64,000 bases of DNA, taken from the NCBI RefSeq assembly GCF_026094475.1, contig NZ_JAPELL010000001.1, forward strand, positions 1-64,000. Direction: 5' to 3'. The position numbers and the translations under genes were made by a program. The DNA is from Homoserinimonas sedimenticola (GTDB taxonomy: Bacteria; Actinomycetota; Actinomycetes; Actinomycetales; Microbacteriaceae). Every line of letters begins with the position of its first letter. The stretch's first letter is position 1. The notes under the pieces are model-generated. The model was given only the letters and a program-made list of their open reading frames with translations. It searched no databases and was not told where the DNA came from. Shown here piece by piece: positions 1 to 10,451 of this stretch.

Positions 1-40
1 GCAGGGGGGACCCTGTGGGAGAGTAGGACACCGCCGGACT
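1..40 (+). rRNA. 5S ribosomal RNA, 3' end (partial)
   Basis: The first 40 bases match the conserved 3' end of actinobacterial 5S rRNA: a GTGGGAGAGTAGG core followed by CACCGCCGGAC. The 5' part lies before the window. A terminator hairpin follows within 10 bases, as expected at the end of an rRNA operon. Confidence 0.85.
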
Positions 41-49
41 TCTTCGATG

Positions 50-81
50 AAATGGCCACCCCAACGCAGGGGTGGCCATTT
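50..81 (+). terminator. rRNA operon terminator hairpin
   Basis: A perfect 13-bp inverted repeat (50-62 with 69-81) encloses a six-base loop directly after the 5S end. The arm reads AAATGGCCACCCC. The A-tract of the left arm pairs with the closing TTT of the right arm, giving a usual intrinsic terminator shape. Confidence 0.8.
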
Positions 82-126
82 CGCGTTAACACGGTCGCCA
101 AACGGGCATCGAGCAGGAGAGATATC

Positions 127-1197
127 GTGAGCGAATCAGACCGGAACCGCCGCCCTGGTGAGCGCGGCGACGGGGCCCGCCGTGACCGTCGCGGGCCGGC
201 CAAGGGTGAGCCTCGGGGTGGCAAGCCGCCCCGACGTGAGTACGGGCCGACTCGCGCTGGCCAAAGTCGCCAGGGCGACGCGCGACGGCAGGGCGAGCCG
301 GGCCGTCAGCGGCGCGAGCGCGCTGATGACGTCGACCGTGATCCATATGACACCAAGTCGGTGCGCAGCCGGCACGATGACCCCAGGATCCCGGCGGGTG
401 TGACCCCGGATCAGCTCGACCGTAGCGCTCGCGCACAACTGAAGACGCTCGCCAAGGAAAACGCCGACGTCGTGGCAACCCACCTGGTCATGGCGGCGCG
501 GCTGATCAACGAGGATCCGGAGCTGGCCCACCAGCACGCGACATCCGCTGCTCGCAAGGCGGGCCGCATCGCGGTCGTGCGCGAGACACTCGCCATCACG
601 GCGTACTCCGTGGGCGACTTCGCGCTCGCGCTGCGCGAGCTGCGCACCTACCGTCGAATCTCGGGGCGCGACGACCAGCTGCCCATGATGGTCGACTCCG
701 AGCGGGGGCTCGGACGGCCTGATCGTGCGCTCGAGCTCGGCCGCTCCGTGCCGCGAGAAAGTCTCCCGAGCGACGTGCAGGTCGAGCTTGCGATCGCAAT
801 GTCGGGCGCTCGTCTAGACCTCGGGCAGACGGAGGCGGCACTCCTCGAGTTGGAGATCCCGCAGCTCGACCCGAACCGTGCCTTCAGCTGGAGCCCCGGT
901 CTGTTCGCGGCATATGCCGCCGTGCTCGAGGACCTCGGCCGATCGAAGGAAGCGGAAGACTGGTACCGCAGGGCCGACATTGCCGCTGAGGCGCTTCACG
1001 GAGCAGATCCCTCGAGGGAAGAGGACGTCATTGAGATTTACGAGGAAGAAGGCGACGGCGACCAGCAGGGAACGCGGGGGGCCGGCGAGCGAGACGGGTC
1101 CGAGCAGTCCCGGTCCGAGCAGTCCGGGTCCGAGCAGTCCGGGTCCGAGCAGTCCGAGTCCGAGCAGTCCGGCGGCGAGCGAGACGGCGAACACTAG
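127..1197 (+). CDS. TPR-like conserved actinobacterial protein with repetitive C-terminus
   Basis: A 356-residue protein of unknown biochemical function. Residues 1-90 are very rich in Arg, Gly and Asp and probably disordered. Residues about 100-310 are Ala/Leu-rich paired helices resembling tetratricopeptide repeats, so a scaffold role is possible. The C-terminus holds five SEQSG-type pentapeptides from 15-bp DNA repeats at 1096-1170. The GTG at 127 is preferred over the ATG at 52 because AGGAGA lies just upstream, and the ATG at 52 sits inside the rRNA terminator. The 3' end overlaps the reading frame of the HAD phosphatase gene. Such proteins commonly precede a NagD-like phosphatase in actinobacteria. 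Confidence 0.7.
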   Translation: MSESDRNRRPGERGDGARRDRRGPAKGEPRGGKPPRREYGPTRAGQSRQGDARRQGEPGRQRRERADDVDRDPYDTKSVRSRHDDPRIPAGVTPDQLDRSARAQLKTLAKENADVVATHLVMAARLINEDPELAHQHATSAARKAGRIAVVRETLAITAYSVGDFALALRELRTYRRISGRDDQLPMMVDSERGLGRPDRALELGRSVPRESLPSDVQVELAIAMSGARLDLGQTEAALLELEIPQLDPNRAFSWSPGLFAAYAAVLEDLGRSKEAEDWYRRADIAAEALHGADPSREEDVIEIYEEEGDGDQQGTRGAGERDGSEQSRSEQSGSEQSGSEQSESEQSGGERDGEH

Positions 1198-2242
1198 CGA
1201 GCCGGCCCCGCGAGCGACGAGTCCTCGGGAGACGCTGCAGCCCGGTGAGACCCCACTCGCAGGCGTCGATGCGATCCTCGTCGACCTTGACGGCGTCGTC
1301 TACAAGGGCGACCTCCCGATTGCCGGGGCTGTCGAGAGCCTCAGCGACCCGGGCATTCGCGTCGGATACATCACAAATAACGCCTCGCGGACGGCCGAGA
1401 CGGTCGCAGACCACCTTCAGCGACTAGGCCTGCCTGCGACGGCCGAGGATGTCGTCACGTCTTCGCAGGCGGCGGCTCGCCTTCTCATGGGCCTCGTGCC
1501 TGCAGGATCCGAGATCCTCGTAGTCGGAGGGGAGGGGCTCACCGTTGAGGTGGAACGGGCAGGCCTGATACCTGTCGGCGCGGCGAGCTCTGAGACGGCC
1601 GCCGTCGTGCAGGGCTTCGCCCCCGATGTCGGCTGGCACCAGCTGGCGGAAGCAGCGTTCGCGCTGCAGGGCGCGCACTCCGAACGTCCCTGGGTGGCGA
1701 CCAACAGCGACTGGACGATCCCCGTCGCACGGGGCGTTGCGCCCGGAAACGGCACACTCGTCTCCGCCGTGCACACGGCCGTGGGGCGCCTCCCCGTCGT
1801 CGCGGGCAAGCCGGAGACACCCATTTTCACGACAGCGCTCGAGCGCTTCAGCGCGAGCAAAGCGCTTTTCGTCGGTGACCGCCTTGACACGGACATCCTG
1901 GGGGCGAATCGGGCGGGCATCCGTTCAGCGCTCGTGCTGACTGGCATCGACGGGGCGAGGCAGCTCCTCGCCGCCGACGCCACCATGCGTCCGGACCTGA
2001 TCCTGGAGAACCTCACCGAGCTTGTGCTGCCGTACCCCGCGGTCGAGGCGCGACAGGACGGCACGACACGCGTGCGAGACGCCGTCGTGCGGCTGGACGG
2101 GCGGAGGCTGGAGCTCGAGGCGGCGGGCGCCTACGGGGATCTCGTGCGCGCAGCATCCGCCGCTGTCTGGAACTCGGGCATGGCGATCTACGCGATCGAC
2201 GTCACTGCGTCGCTGCTCGACGCCCTGCGTATCGCCCGCTGA
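1031..2242 (+). CDS. HAD-superfamily hydrolase, NagD/PGP-like subfamily IIA
   Basis: A phosphatase of the HAD IIA group, relatives of which hydrolyse small sugar or glycolate phosphates. The catalytic motif DLDGVVYKGD carries the nucleophile Asp and the acid/base Asp. TNNASRT is motif II, GKPETPIF provides the motif III Lys, and FVGDRLDTDI is the Mg-binding motif IV. The catalytic core starts near 1262. No ATG lies close to it, so the true start is unclear. I chose the TTG at 1031 because GAGG lies six bases upstream. That choice makes residues 20-75 a GPSSP-repeat extension read from the same 15-bp DNA repeats as the previous gene in another frame. A start nearer 1235 (CTG) or an ATG at 917 cannot be excluded. 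Confidence 0.8.
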   Translation: MRFTRKKATATSRERGGPASETGPSSPGPSSPGPSSPGPSSPSPSSPAASETANTSEPAPRATSPRETLQPGETPLAGVDAILVDLDGVVYKGDLPIAGAVESLSDPGIRVGYITNNASRTAETVADHLQRLGLPATAEDVVTSSQAAARLLMGLVPAGSEILVVGGEGLTVEVERAGLIPVGAASSETAAVVQGFAPDVGWHQLAEAAFALQGAHSERPWVATNSDWTIPVARGVAPGNGTLVSAVHTAVGRLPVVAGKPETPIFTTALERFSASKALFVGDRLDTDILGANRAGIRSALVLTGIDGARQLLAADATMRPDLILENLTELVLPYPAVEARQDGTTRVRDAVVRLDGRRLELEAAGAYGDLVRAASAAVWNSGMAIYAIDVTASLLDALRIAR

Positions 2243-2296
2243 CAGAATGGCGCCCGGCGAGGGGCGGCCGCTGCGAGATGTGGTGTGATTAGAGAC

Positions 2297-2503
2297 ATGG
2301 ATGACGCGCAGCACGAGGTTCCCACGGAGGCCCGCTCTGCCGATTCGGCCGCGAGAGGCCGAGGGGAGGCCGCCGATGATGCCCTCCTGTCGCGGCTTCG
2401 CGTGATCGAGGATCAGCCGCTCGAGCGGCGAGCTGAAGCATTCGTCCACCTGCACGATGAACTGCGCGCCGCGCTCGAAGCGGGGGAGGCCGGCGATCGC
2501 TGA
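2297..2503 (+). CDS. small acidic conserved hypothetical protein
   Basis: A 68-residue protein with no recognised domain. Its centre (LLSRLRVIEDQPLERRAEAF) is a predicted amphipathic helix, followed by an Ala/Glu-rich tail. It sits between the HAD phosphatase and tlyA, overlaps the tlyA start by 47 bases, and is probably translated with it. Short proteins of this kind are common just before tlyA in Microbacteriaceae-like genomes. The ATG at 2297 is preferred over the upstream in-frame start at 2285. Confidence 0.6.
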   Translation: MDDAQHEVPTEARSADSAARGRGEAADDALLSRLRVIEDQPLERRAEAFVHLHDELRAALEAGEAGDR

Positions 2504-3335
2504 CGCGCCCTCGAGTGGCGGCTCGGGCGGGGAAGGTCGTCTCGACGCGGTTCTCGCGGAGCGGGGACTTGCGCGGTCGAGGACGCACGCCGCTCGCCTT
2601 ATCGCGGACGGTCTGGTGCGCGTCGGTGGGAGGCAAGCGGCCAAACCCTCGCAGCGGGTCCTCGCCTCCAGTCTCATAGAGGTCGATCAGGGGGATCACT
2701 ATGTGAGCCGTGCCGCCCACAAGCTGGTCGCAGGGCTCGACGCCTTCGGCATCGACGCCCTGGACAGGGTAGCTCTCGACCTCGGAGCATCGACGGGCGG
2801 ATTCACGCAGGTTCTCTGCGAGCGGGGAGCGCGCTGCGTGATCGCGCTCGACGTGGGTCACGGCCAGCTTGCCCCCGAAGTCGCAGCGGATGCCCGGGTG
2901 GCGGTGATCGAGGGCTTCAACGCGCGCGACCTCACGCCGGCGTCGCTCGCTGCTGCTGTCGGCGAGGGAGTAGACCTCGAATCGCTCGACCTTGTCGTGG
3001 GTGATCTCTCCTTCATCTCGCTCACGATGGTCATCCCTGCCATCGTGCACACGGTCGCGCCTGGCTCCGATCTCGTGCTCCTGGTGAAGCCGCAGTTCGA
3101 GGTCGGCCGAGGCGGCATCCGCGAGGGGATCGTGCGGGAGCCCGGGCTTCGCTCGGACGCGGTCATGACGGTGCTCTGGAGCGCCTGGGATCTCGGGTGG
3201 GGCACGGCGGGCATCGTCTCCTCACCAATCCTCGGTGGCTCAGGTAATCACGAGTACGTCGTGCATCTGCGCGCCGACGGCGGCAATCCGACAGAATGGA
3301 TGGAGCGCGTTTCAGAGCTCGCCGGCGAACGATGA
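2457..3335 (+). CDS. tlyA: TlyA-type 16S/23S rRNA 2'-O-methyltransferase
   Basis: A two-domain RNA methyltransferase; in mycobacteria TlyA methylates 16S and 23S rRNA riboses and affects capreomycin sensitivity. Residues about 28-90 form an S4 RNA-binding domain (RLDAVLAERGLARSR). Residues about 95-285 form a FtsJ/RrmJ-like SAM-binding fold, with LDLGASTGGFTQVL as the SAM loop and ALDVGHGQL after it. VGDLSFISL and LLVKPQFEVG supply the Asp and Lys expected of the catalytic site. The ATG at 2457 overlaps the preceding small gene. The stop is followed after 11 bases by the nadK start. Confidence 0.9.
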   Translation: MNCAPRSKRGRPAIADAPSSGGSGGEGRLDAVLAERGLARSRTHAARLIADGLVRVGGRQAAKPSQRVLASSLIEVDQGDHYVSRAAHKLVAGLDAFGIDALDRVALDLGASTGGFTQVLCERGARCVIALDVGHGQLAPEVAADARVAVIEGFNARDLTPASLAAAVGEGVDLESLDLVVGDLSFISLTMVIPAIVHTVAPGSDLVLLVKPQFEVGRGGIREGIVREPGLRSDAVMTVLWSAWDLGWGTAGIVSSPILGGSGNHEYVVHLRADGGNPTEWMERVSELAGER

Positions 3336-3346
3336 GGAGGTGACGG

Positions 3347-4318
3347 GTGGCTGCACGTGACGGTTCCTCCGCGGGGGCGAGCGGCCGCAGCATCCTCGTT
3401 GTGTCCCACACCGGTCGCGAGGATTCGCTCTCGGCGGCCGCGCAGGTGTGCCGCGAGCTGATCGCCGACGGGGTGACGCCTGTTGCTACGCCCGAGGAAC
3501 GCCTCGACCTCATTGCCCACGACGCACGGCTTCGCGAGGTGCGCGTGCTGGGCGAGGATGTCACGATCCGCGAACTCGAGTTGGGCATCGTGCTCGGTGG
3601 CGACGGCACGATCCTTCGGGCGGCCGAACTCTTGAGAGGTTCGTCGGCCCCCATCCTCGGCGTCAATCTCGGCCACGTGGGCTTCCTCGCTGAGAGCGAG
3701 CGCGAGGGGCTTGCGGAGACCGTGCACCGCGCCCTCTCGCGCGATTACCTGGTCGAGGAGCGGATGACCCTAGAGGTCCGCGTCAAGGTGGACGATGCCG
3801 TCGTCTACGAGAGCTGGGCGCTCAACGAGGCGACGGTCGAGAAGGCGAGTCGTGAGCGGATGCTCGAGGTCGTCGTCGAGGTCGACCGGCGGCCGCTCTC
3901 CTCCTTCGGTTGCGATGGCATCGTCATGTCCACGCCAACCGGTTCGACCGCGTACTCCTTCTCGGCGGGCGGGCCGATCGTGTGGCCAGAACTGGACGCG
4001 ATGCTGCTTGTTCCCCTCAGCGCCCATGCGCTCTTCGCGCGGCCGCTCGTCGTCGGGCCCGACTCCGTCTTCGCGGTCGAGGTACTCGACCGCACGCAGG
4101 GCACCGGGGTGCTGTGGTGCGATGGTCGCCGCACCTGGGATCTACCCCCGGGAGCCCGCGTCGTCGTGCGGCGCTCGACGGTCCCCGTGCGGCTGGCGCG
4201 CCTGCACTCGGCGCCCTTCTCCGACCGGTTGGTCGGCAAGTTCCGGCTGCCCGTTGCCGGATGGCGCGGCCCTGGAAACGACGTGACGCGCGAGATCCCC
4301 GTGCAGGGCGGCGCATGA
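3347..4318 (+). CDS. nadK: NAD kinase
   Basis: Phosphorylates NAD to NADP in the cytoplasm. The diagnostic GGDGT motif appears as LGGDGTILRAA at residues about 84-94, followed by GVNLGHVGFLAE. The second conserved block reads TPTGSTAYSFSAGGP, and PLSAHALFARPLVV follows in the C-terminal all-beta domain. Length (323 residues) is normal for actinobacterial PpnK. The GTG start has a strong ribosome site, GAGGAGG at 3334-3340. It lies in the tlyA-nadK-recN cluster typical of actinobacteria. Confidence 0.95.
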   Translation: MAARDGSSAGASGRSILVVSHTGREDSLSAAAQVCRELIADGVTPVATPEERLDLIAHDARLREVRVLGEDVTIRELELGIVLGGDGTILRAAELLRGSSAPILGVNLGHVGFLAESEREGLAETVHRALSRDYLVEERMTLEVRVKVDDAVVYESWALNEATVEKASRERMLEVVVEVDRRPLSSFGCDGIVMSTPTGSTAYSFSAGGPIVWPELDAMLLVPLSAHALFARPLVVGPDSVFAVEVLDRTQGTGVLWCDGRRTWDLPPGARVVVRRSTVPVRLARLHSAPFSDRLVGKFRLPVAGWRGPGNDVTREIPVQGGA

Positions 4319-4346
4319 CGGCGATACGACACGAGGGGAGCGCACC

Positions 4347-6050
4347 GTGATCGAGGAGATTCAGATCCGCAACCTCGGGGTCATCGGCGAGGCGACCCTT
4401 CCGCTCGGTGCCGGCTTCACGGCGCTCACAGGGGAGACGGGCGCGGGCAAGACCATGGTTATCACGGCCCTCGGGCTCCTGCTGGGAGAGCGGGCCGACA
4501 GCGGCGTCGTGCGGAAGGGGCATCCTTCGGCAAGCGCGGAGGGGCGTTGGCTTGTGCCCGCACAGGGCGCGGTCGCCCAGCGGGTCGCTGAGGCGGGGGG
4601 CGACGTGGACCCTGTGGATGAGGCCAATGTCGAACTCCTTCTCGCTCGTACCGTCACGGCGGAGGGTCGCAGCCGGGCGCTCGTGGGCGGGCGGTCGGCA
4701 CCCGTCGGGGTGCTCGCCGACATCGGCTCGGAGCTCGTCGTCGTGCATGGGCAGTCCGAGCAGCTGCGTCTCAAGGCTCCCGCGGCACAGAGAGAAGCTC
4801 TCGACCGTTACGCCGGCGATGAGCTGGCGAAGGCGCTCGCGGAGTATCGGGCGGTGTTCCGGCGCTGGCAGGAGAGCCAGGGGGAGCTCGACGTGCTCGT
4901 CGCGGAACGCGACCGTCGTGCCCGCGAGGCCGAAGACCTGCGGCTCGCGCTTGACGAGATCGAGGCGGTCGCGCCGCAGCCTGGGGAGGATGCGCAGCTC
5001 GATGAGCGCATCGAGCGGCTCGGCAACCTTGAGGACCTGCGGCTCGCGGCGGAGGCGGCGCGCCAGGCCGTCTCGGGCGACCTCGACGAGACTCCCGCCG
5101 CGGCGACCCTGCTCGACGCGGCCCGGCGGCAACTAGAGCGCGTAGCCGAGCACGATCCCGCACTCGCGCCCATCGCGGAGGCGATCACAACTGCATCGTT
5201 CGTCGTCGCGGATCTCGGTTCGCAGCTCGCCAGCTACCTGGGCGCACTCGAACCCGAGGGTGCGATCGAGCTCGCACGGCTGCAGGAGAGGCGCGCAGAG
5301 CTTGCCGCCCTGACCCGCAAGCACGGTCCATCCCTTGAGGACGTGCTGGCCCACCTCGAGGAAGGCAGTGCGCGCCTCCTCGAGCTCGACAGCGACAGCG
5401 ACCGCATCGCCGCCCTCTCGACGGCGGTGGAAGCCGACCGCAGTGAGATCGTGGCGCTCGCCGCCCGCGTGCACGAGTTGCGCGTCGACGCGGGCGAACG
5501 ACTCGCTGAGGAGGTTTCGGCCGAGCTTGCCGCCCTCGCCATGCCGGATGCACGGGTCACGGTCGAGGTGACGGAGCGAGCCGAGTTCGGCCAGAGCGGC
5601 AAGGACCAGGTCGCCCTCCTGCTGCAGCCGCATCCCGGCACCGAGCCGCGCCCGCTCGGGCGAGGCGCTTCGGGAGGCGAGCTCTCCCGCGTCATGCTCG
5701 CGATCGAGGTGGTGCTCGCGGGCACCGACCCCGTGCCCACCTTCGTCTTCGACGAGGTCGACGCGGGCGTCGGCGGTTCGGCCGCGATCGAGATCGGGCG
5801 CCGCCTCGCACGCCTCGCCGAACGCTCGCAGGTCATCGTCGTCACCCACCTGGCGCAGGTGGCCGCCTTCGCGAACAACCACCTCTCGGTCGTCAAGGAC
5901 AGCGATGGTTCCGTGACGGCGAGCAGCGTGCGGCAGCTGTCGGGGGAGGAGCGCACGGCCGAGATGGCGCGGCTCCTCTCAGGACTGCCCGACTCCCCGA
6001 GTGGCCTCGAACACGCGCGGGAACTGCTCGGGCTCTCCGCAGCATCCTGA
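4347..6050 (+). CDS. recN: DNA repair ATPase RecN
   Basis: An SMC-like ATPase that tethers DNA ends in double-strand break repair. The Walker A motif TGETGAGKT is at residues about 28-36, the ABC signature GRGASGGELSRVM near 436, and the Walker B FVFDEVDAGVGG near 465. Two charged Ala/Glu/Arg-rich coiled-coil arms fill residues about 150-390, shorter than those of SMC proteins as usual for RecN (567 residues). The GTG start follows GGGGAG. The stop codon lies inside a 16-bp tandem repeat. Confidence 0.95.
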   Translation: MIEEIQIRNLGVIGEATLPLGAGFTALTGETGAGKTMVITALGLLLGERADSGVVRKGHPSASAEGRWLVPAQGAVAQRVAEAGGDVDPVDEANVELLLARTVTAEGRSRALVGGRSAPVGVLADIGSELVVVHGQSEQLRLKAPAAQREALDRYAGDELAKALAEYRAVFRRWQESQGELDVLVAERDRRAREAEDLRLALDEIEAVAPQPGEDAQLDERIERLGNLEDLRLAAEAARQAVSGDLDETPAAATLLDAARRQLERVAEHDPALAPIAEAITTASFVVADLGSQLASYLGALEPEGAIELARLQERRAELAALTRKHGPSLEDVLAHLEEGSARLLELDSDSDRIAALSTAVEADRSEIVALAARVHELRVDAGERLAEEVSAELAALAMPDARVTVEVTERAEFGQSGKDQVALLLQPHPGTEPRPLGRGASGGELSRVMLAIEVVLAGTDPVPTFVFDEVDAGVGGSAAIEIGRRLARLAERSQVIVVTHLAQVAAFANNHLSVVKDSDGSVTASSVRQLSGEERTAEMARLLSGLPDSPSGLEHARELLGLSAAS

Positions 6051-6102
6051 GCCCGCAGCATCCTGAGCCCGCAGCATCCTGGGCCCACAGCATCCTGGCC
6101 AG
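6039..6102 (+). repeat. 16-bp tandem repeat over the recN stop codon
   Basis: Four units of GCAGCATCCTGAGCCC-type sequence run head to tail (6039, 6055, 6071, 6087). The first two are identical, the third has one change and the fourth is degenerate. The recN TGA lies in unit one. The units carry the GCATCC hexamer that is common throughout this genome. Confidence 0.85.
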
Positions 6103-6105
6103 TAG

Positions 6106-7896
<1,791 letters not shown>

Positions 7897-7898
7897 CG

Positions 7899-8471
7899 AT
7901 GAGCGCCGACGCCGAGATCGACCTGCTCGCCGATGAGCCGAGCCCGCAGCGTGTGCTGGAGTCGGAGGTCGCCTTCGACGGCGCGGTCTGGAACGTGCGT
8001 CGTGACCGCTTCGTCTACGGCGACGGCGAGATCGTGCGCGAGTATGTGGCCCACACGGGCGCGGTCGCGGTGCTCGCGGTCGACGAGGACGGGCGGATGC
8101 TGCTGCTCAAGCAGTATCGCCACCCGATCGCGACGCGTGACTGGGAGTTGCCGGCGGGTCTCCTCGATGTGGAGGGCGAGGATCCGCTCGAGGCGGCCAA
8201 GCGAGAGCTGGAGGAGGAGGCGGACCTCGCGGCACGCGAGTGGAGCCCGCTGATCGAGTTCTTCACGTCACCGGGCGGGAGCGACGAGCTGCTGCGCGTC
8301 TACCTGGCGCGGGGGTTGGAACCGGTGAACCACGACTTCGAGCGCGAGGGCGAGGAGGCGGACATGGAGTTGCGCTGGGAGCCGGTCGAGGCGGTGCTCG
8401 AGGCGATCCGCGCCGGGCGGGTGCGCAATGGCATCCTGGTGACGGCAACTCTCGCGTTCGCCAGTCGGTAG
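7899..8471 (+). CDS. ADP-ribose pyrophosphatase-like Nudix hydrolase
   Basis: Probably hydrolyses ADP-ribose or a similar nucleoside diphosphate sugar. The Nudix box is complete: [20 protein letters not shown], with the metal-binding REXXEE core. The N-terminal half has the ADPRase-type pattern LLKQYRHP followed by WELPAG. Length is 190 residues. The start is two bases after the pyrG stop and the stop lies four bases before xerD, so it belongs to the pyrG-xerD operon. Confidence 0.88.
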   Translation: MSADAEIDLLADEPSPQRVLESEVAFDGAVWNVRRDRFVYGDGEIVREYVAHTGAVAVLAVDEDGRMLLLKQYRHPIATRDWELPAGLLDVEGEDPLEAAKRELEEEADLAAREWSPLIEFFTSPGGSDELLRVYLARGLEPVNHDFEREGEEADMELRWEPVEAVLEAIRAGRVRNGILVTATLAFASR

Positions 8472-8475
8472 CGCG

Positions 8476-9396
8476 GTGGCGGCGGCGATCCCGACACTCG
8501 TCGAGCGATACCTGCGCCATCTGGCGATTGAGCGGGGGCGTGCGGCCAATACTCTGGCGGCCTATCGTTGCGATCTCGACGCCTACGCAGCCTTCCTTTC
8601 GGAGCGCGAGATCGTGGACCTCGAAGCGGTCTCGGCCGCTGATGTCTCGGCCTTCTCCCAGCACCTCTCGGAGGGCGAGCAGCGCAGCCCCGCGTCAGTC
8701 GCGCGCTCCCTGTCGTCGGTGCGGGGGCTGCACCGCTTCTGTGCGGAGGAGGGGCATGTGACGGCGGATGTCGCGGCCCTGACGAAGCCGCCCAAGTTGG
8801 GGTTGCGTCTGCCGAAGGCGATCCCGCTGTCGCAGGTGGAGGCTCTGCTCGCGGCGGCGGGCGGGGACGACCCCGTCTCGCTGCGGGACCGCGCGCTGCT
8901 TGAGCTGCTGTATGCGACGGGGGCGCGGGTCTCGGAGGCGGTCGGCCTCAACGTCGACGACGTGATCGGCACGGGGGACGAGCGGGGTGAGGTCGTGCGG
9001 CTGCTCGGCAAGGGCGGGAAGCAGCGGATCGTGCCGCTTGGCAGCTACGCGCGTGCCGCGATCGATGCCTATCTGGTGCGGGCGCGACCCGTCATGTCGG
9101 CGCGCGGCCGCGCGACGCCCGCCCTGTTCCTGGGAGTGCGCGGGGCTCGGGTGTCGCGACAGAACGCCTGGCTGATCATCCGTTCCCGGGCTGAACAGGC
9201 GGGCATCGACACGGAGGTGTCGCCCCACACGCTGCGGCATTCCTTCGCGACGCACTTGCTCGAGGGGGGAGCGGACGTACGCGTCGTGCAGGAGCTGCTG
9301 GGGCATTCCTCGGTCGCGACGACGCAGCTCTACACGCTCGTGACGGCCGACACCCTCCGGGACATGTACACGACGGCGCATCCGCGGGCGCGGTAA
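8476..9396 (+). CDS. xerD: Tyrosine recombinase XerD
   Basis: A site-specific recombinase that resolves chromosome dimers at dif with XerC. Residues about 5-95 are the SAM-like core-binding domain ([20 protein letters not shown]). The catalytic set is complete: Arg in [21 protein letters not shown] (His-x-x-Arg), [10 protein letters not shown] (His) and the nucleophile Tyr in TQLYT. Length (306) and the position beside parA and scpAB are typical of XerD in actinobacteria. Start is GTG. Confidence 0.93.
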   Translation: MAAAIPTLVERYLRHLAIERGRAANTLAAYRCDLDAYAAFLSEREIVDLEAVSAADVSAFSQHLSEGEQRSPASVARSLSSVRGLHRFCAEEGHVTADVAALTKPPKLGLRLPKAIPLSQVEALLAAAGGDDPVSLRDRALLELLYATGARVSEAVGLNVDDVIGTGDERGEVVRLLGKGGKQRIVPLGSYARAAIDAYLVRARPVMSARGRATPALFLGVRGARVSRQNAWLIIRSRAEQAGIDTEVSPHTLRHSFATHLLEGGADVRVVQELLGHSSVATTQLYTLVTADTLRDMYTTAHPRAR

Positions 9397-9477
9397 CGCC
9401 CGCCAACCTTCAACCACCACTCGAGGTGACCTGCGTGCCCTCTCGCGTTGCGAGCCGGGCGCCGCGTGGCCCCTCGG

Positions 9478-9483
9478 TAGAAT
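9478..9483 (+). promoter_or_regulatory. Candidate -10 box upstream of parA
   Basis: TAGAAT in the 150-base gap between xerD and parA resembles an actinobacterial -10 hexamer. It lies 65 bases before the parA ATG. No clear -35 is visible. Confidence 0.4.
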
Positions 9484-9547
9484 CGGGGAGGTTGGCACGG
9501 GCGCTCGACCGGGCGTTCGCCGGTCACGAACTCTAAGGAATGTCGGG

Positions 9548-10447
9548 ATGACAGCACAGCGGGACACGTCGGCCGAACTCGACGGGGTCGACGGCACGAC
9601 GGCGACCGCCAAAGTGGGCCCCACGGGGCGCCCCCAGCGCTCCTTCGAGGCCCCCGCGCCACTCAAGGGTCACGGGCCCGCGCGAATCATCGCGCTGTGC
9701 AACCAGAAGGGTGGCGTCGGCAAGACGACCACGACCATCAGCGTGGGGGCGGCGCTCGCCGACTACGGTCGCCGCGTTTTGGCGGTCGATTTCGACCCGC
9801 AGGGCGCACTCTCGGCGGGGCTGGGGGTTCCGACCCACGACGCACCCAATGTCTACGACCTGCTGCTCGGTACGATCAAGGACCCGCACGAGGCGATCCA
9901 GCAGACGAGCACCCCTGGGCTGGACGTCATCCCCGCGAACATTGACCTCTCGGCCGCCGAGGTGCACCTCGTGAGCGAGGTCGCCCGCGAGCAGATCCTC
10001 GCGGGGGTGTTGCGCAAGGTCAAGGACGAATACGACGTCATTCTCATCGACTGCCAGCCGTCCCTCGGTCTCCTCACGGTGAACGCCCTCACGGCGAGCC
10101 ACGGCGTGCTCATCCCGCTGGAGTGCGAATACTTTGCGTTGCGCGGCGTGGCCCTGCTGATCGAGACGATCGAGAAGGTCAAGGACCGCCTGAACCCCGC
10201 GATCCAACTCGACGGCATCCTCGCGACCATGTATGACGCGCGCACCCTGCACTCGCGTGAGGTGCTGGAGCGCGTCGTCGAGACCTTCGGCGACAAGGTG
10301 TTCGAGACGGTCATCGGCCGCACCATCAAGTTCCCGGATGCCTCGGTCGCCGCCGCTCCCATCACCCAGTTCGCGCCCGAGCATGCCTCCGCCGAGGCCT
10401 ACCGGCAGCTGGCGCGCGAGCTCGTGTTCCGTGGCGCGGTCGCCTAG
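9548..10447 (+). CDS. parA: ParA-family chromosome partitioning ATPase
   Basis: A deviant-Walker ATPase of the ParA/Soj group. The signature NQKGGVGKTTTT lies at residues about 54-65, AVDFDPQGALSAGLG is the Walker A' region, and ILIDCQPSLG is the Walker B. About 45 low-complexity residues precede the ATPase domain. This copy is not next to a parB gene but heads the scpA-scpB cluster, a common actinobacterial arrangement. The ATG follows AAGGAA. The scpA start lies four bases after its stop. Confidence 0.9.
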   Translation: MTAQRDTSAELDGVDGTTATAKVGPTGRPQRSFEAPAPLKGHGPARIIALCNQKGGVGKTTTTISVGAALADYGRRVLAVDFDPQGALSAGLGVPTHDAPNVYDLLLGTIKDPHEAIQQTSTPGLDVIPANIDLSAAEVHLVSEVAREQILAGVLRKVKDEYDVILIDCQPSLGLLTVNALTASHGVLIPLECEYFALRGVALLIETIEKVKDRLNPAIQLDGILATMYDARTLHSREVLERVVETFGDKVFETVIGRTIKFPDASVAAAPITQFAPEHASAEAYRQLARELVFRGAVA

Positions 10448-10451
10448 CGCC

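Noticed and set aside
1096..1170. CRISPR-like array
   Set aside because: The units are 15 bp, contiguous and without spacers. No CRISPR array or cas gene is seen anywhere in the window.
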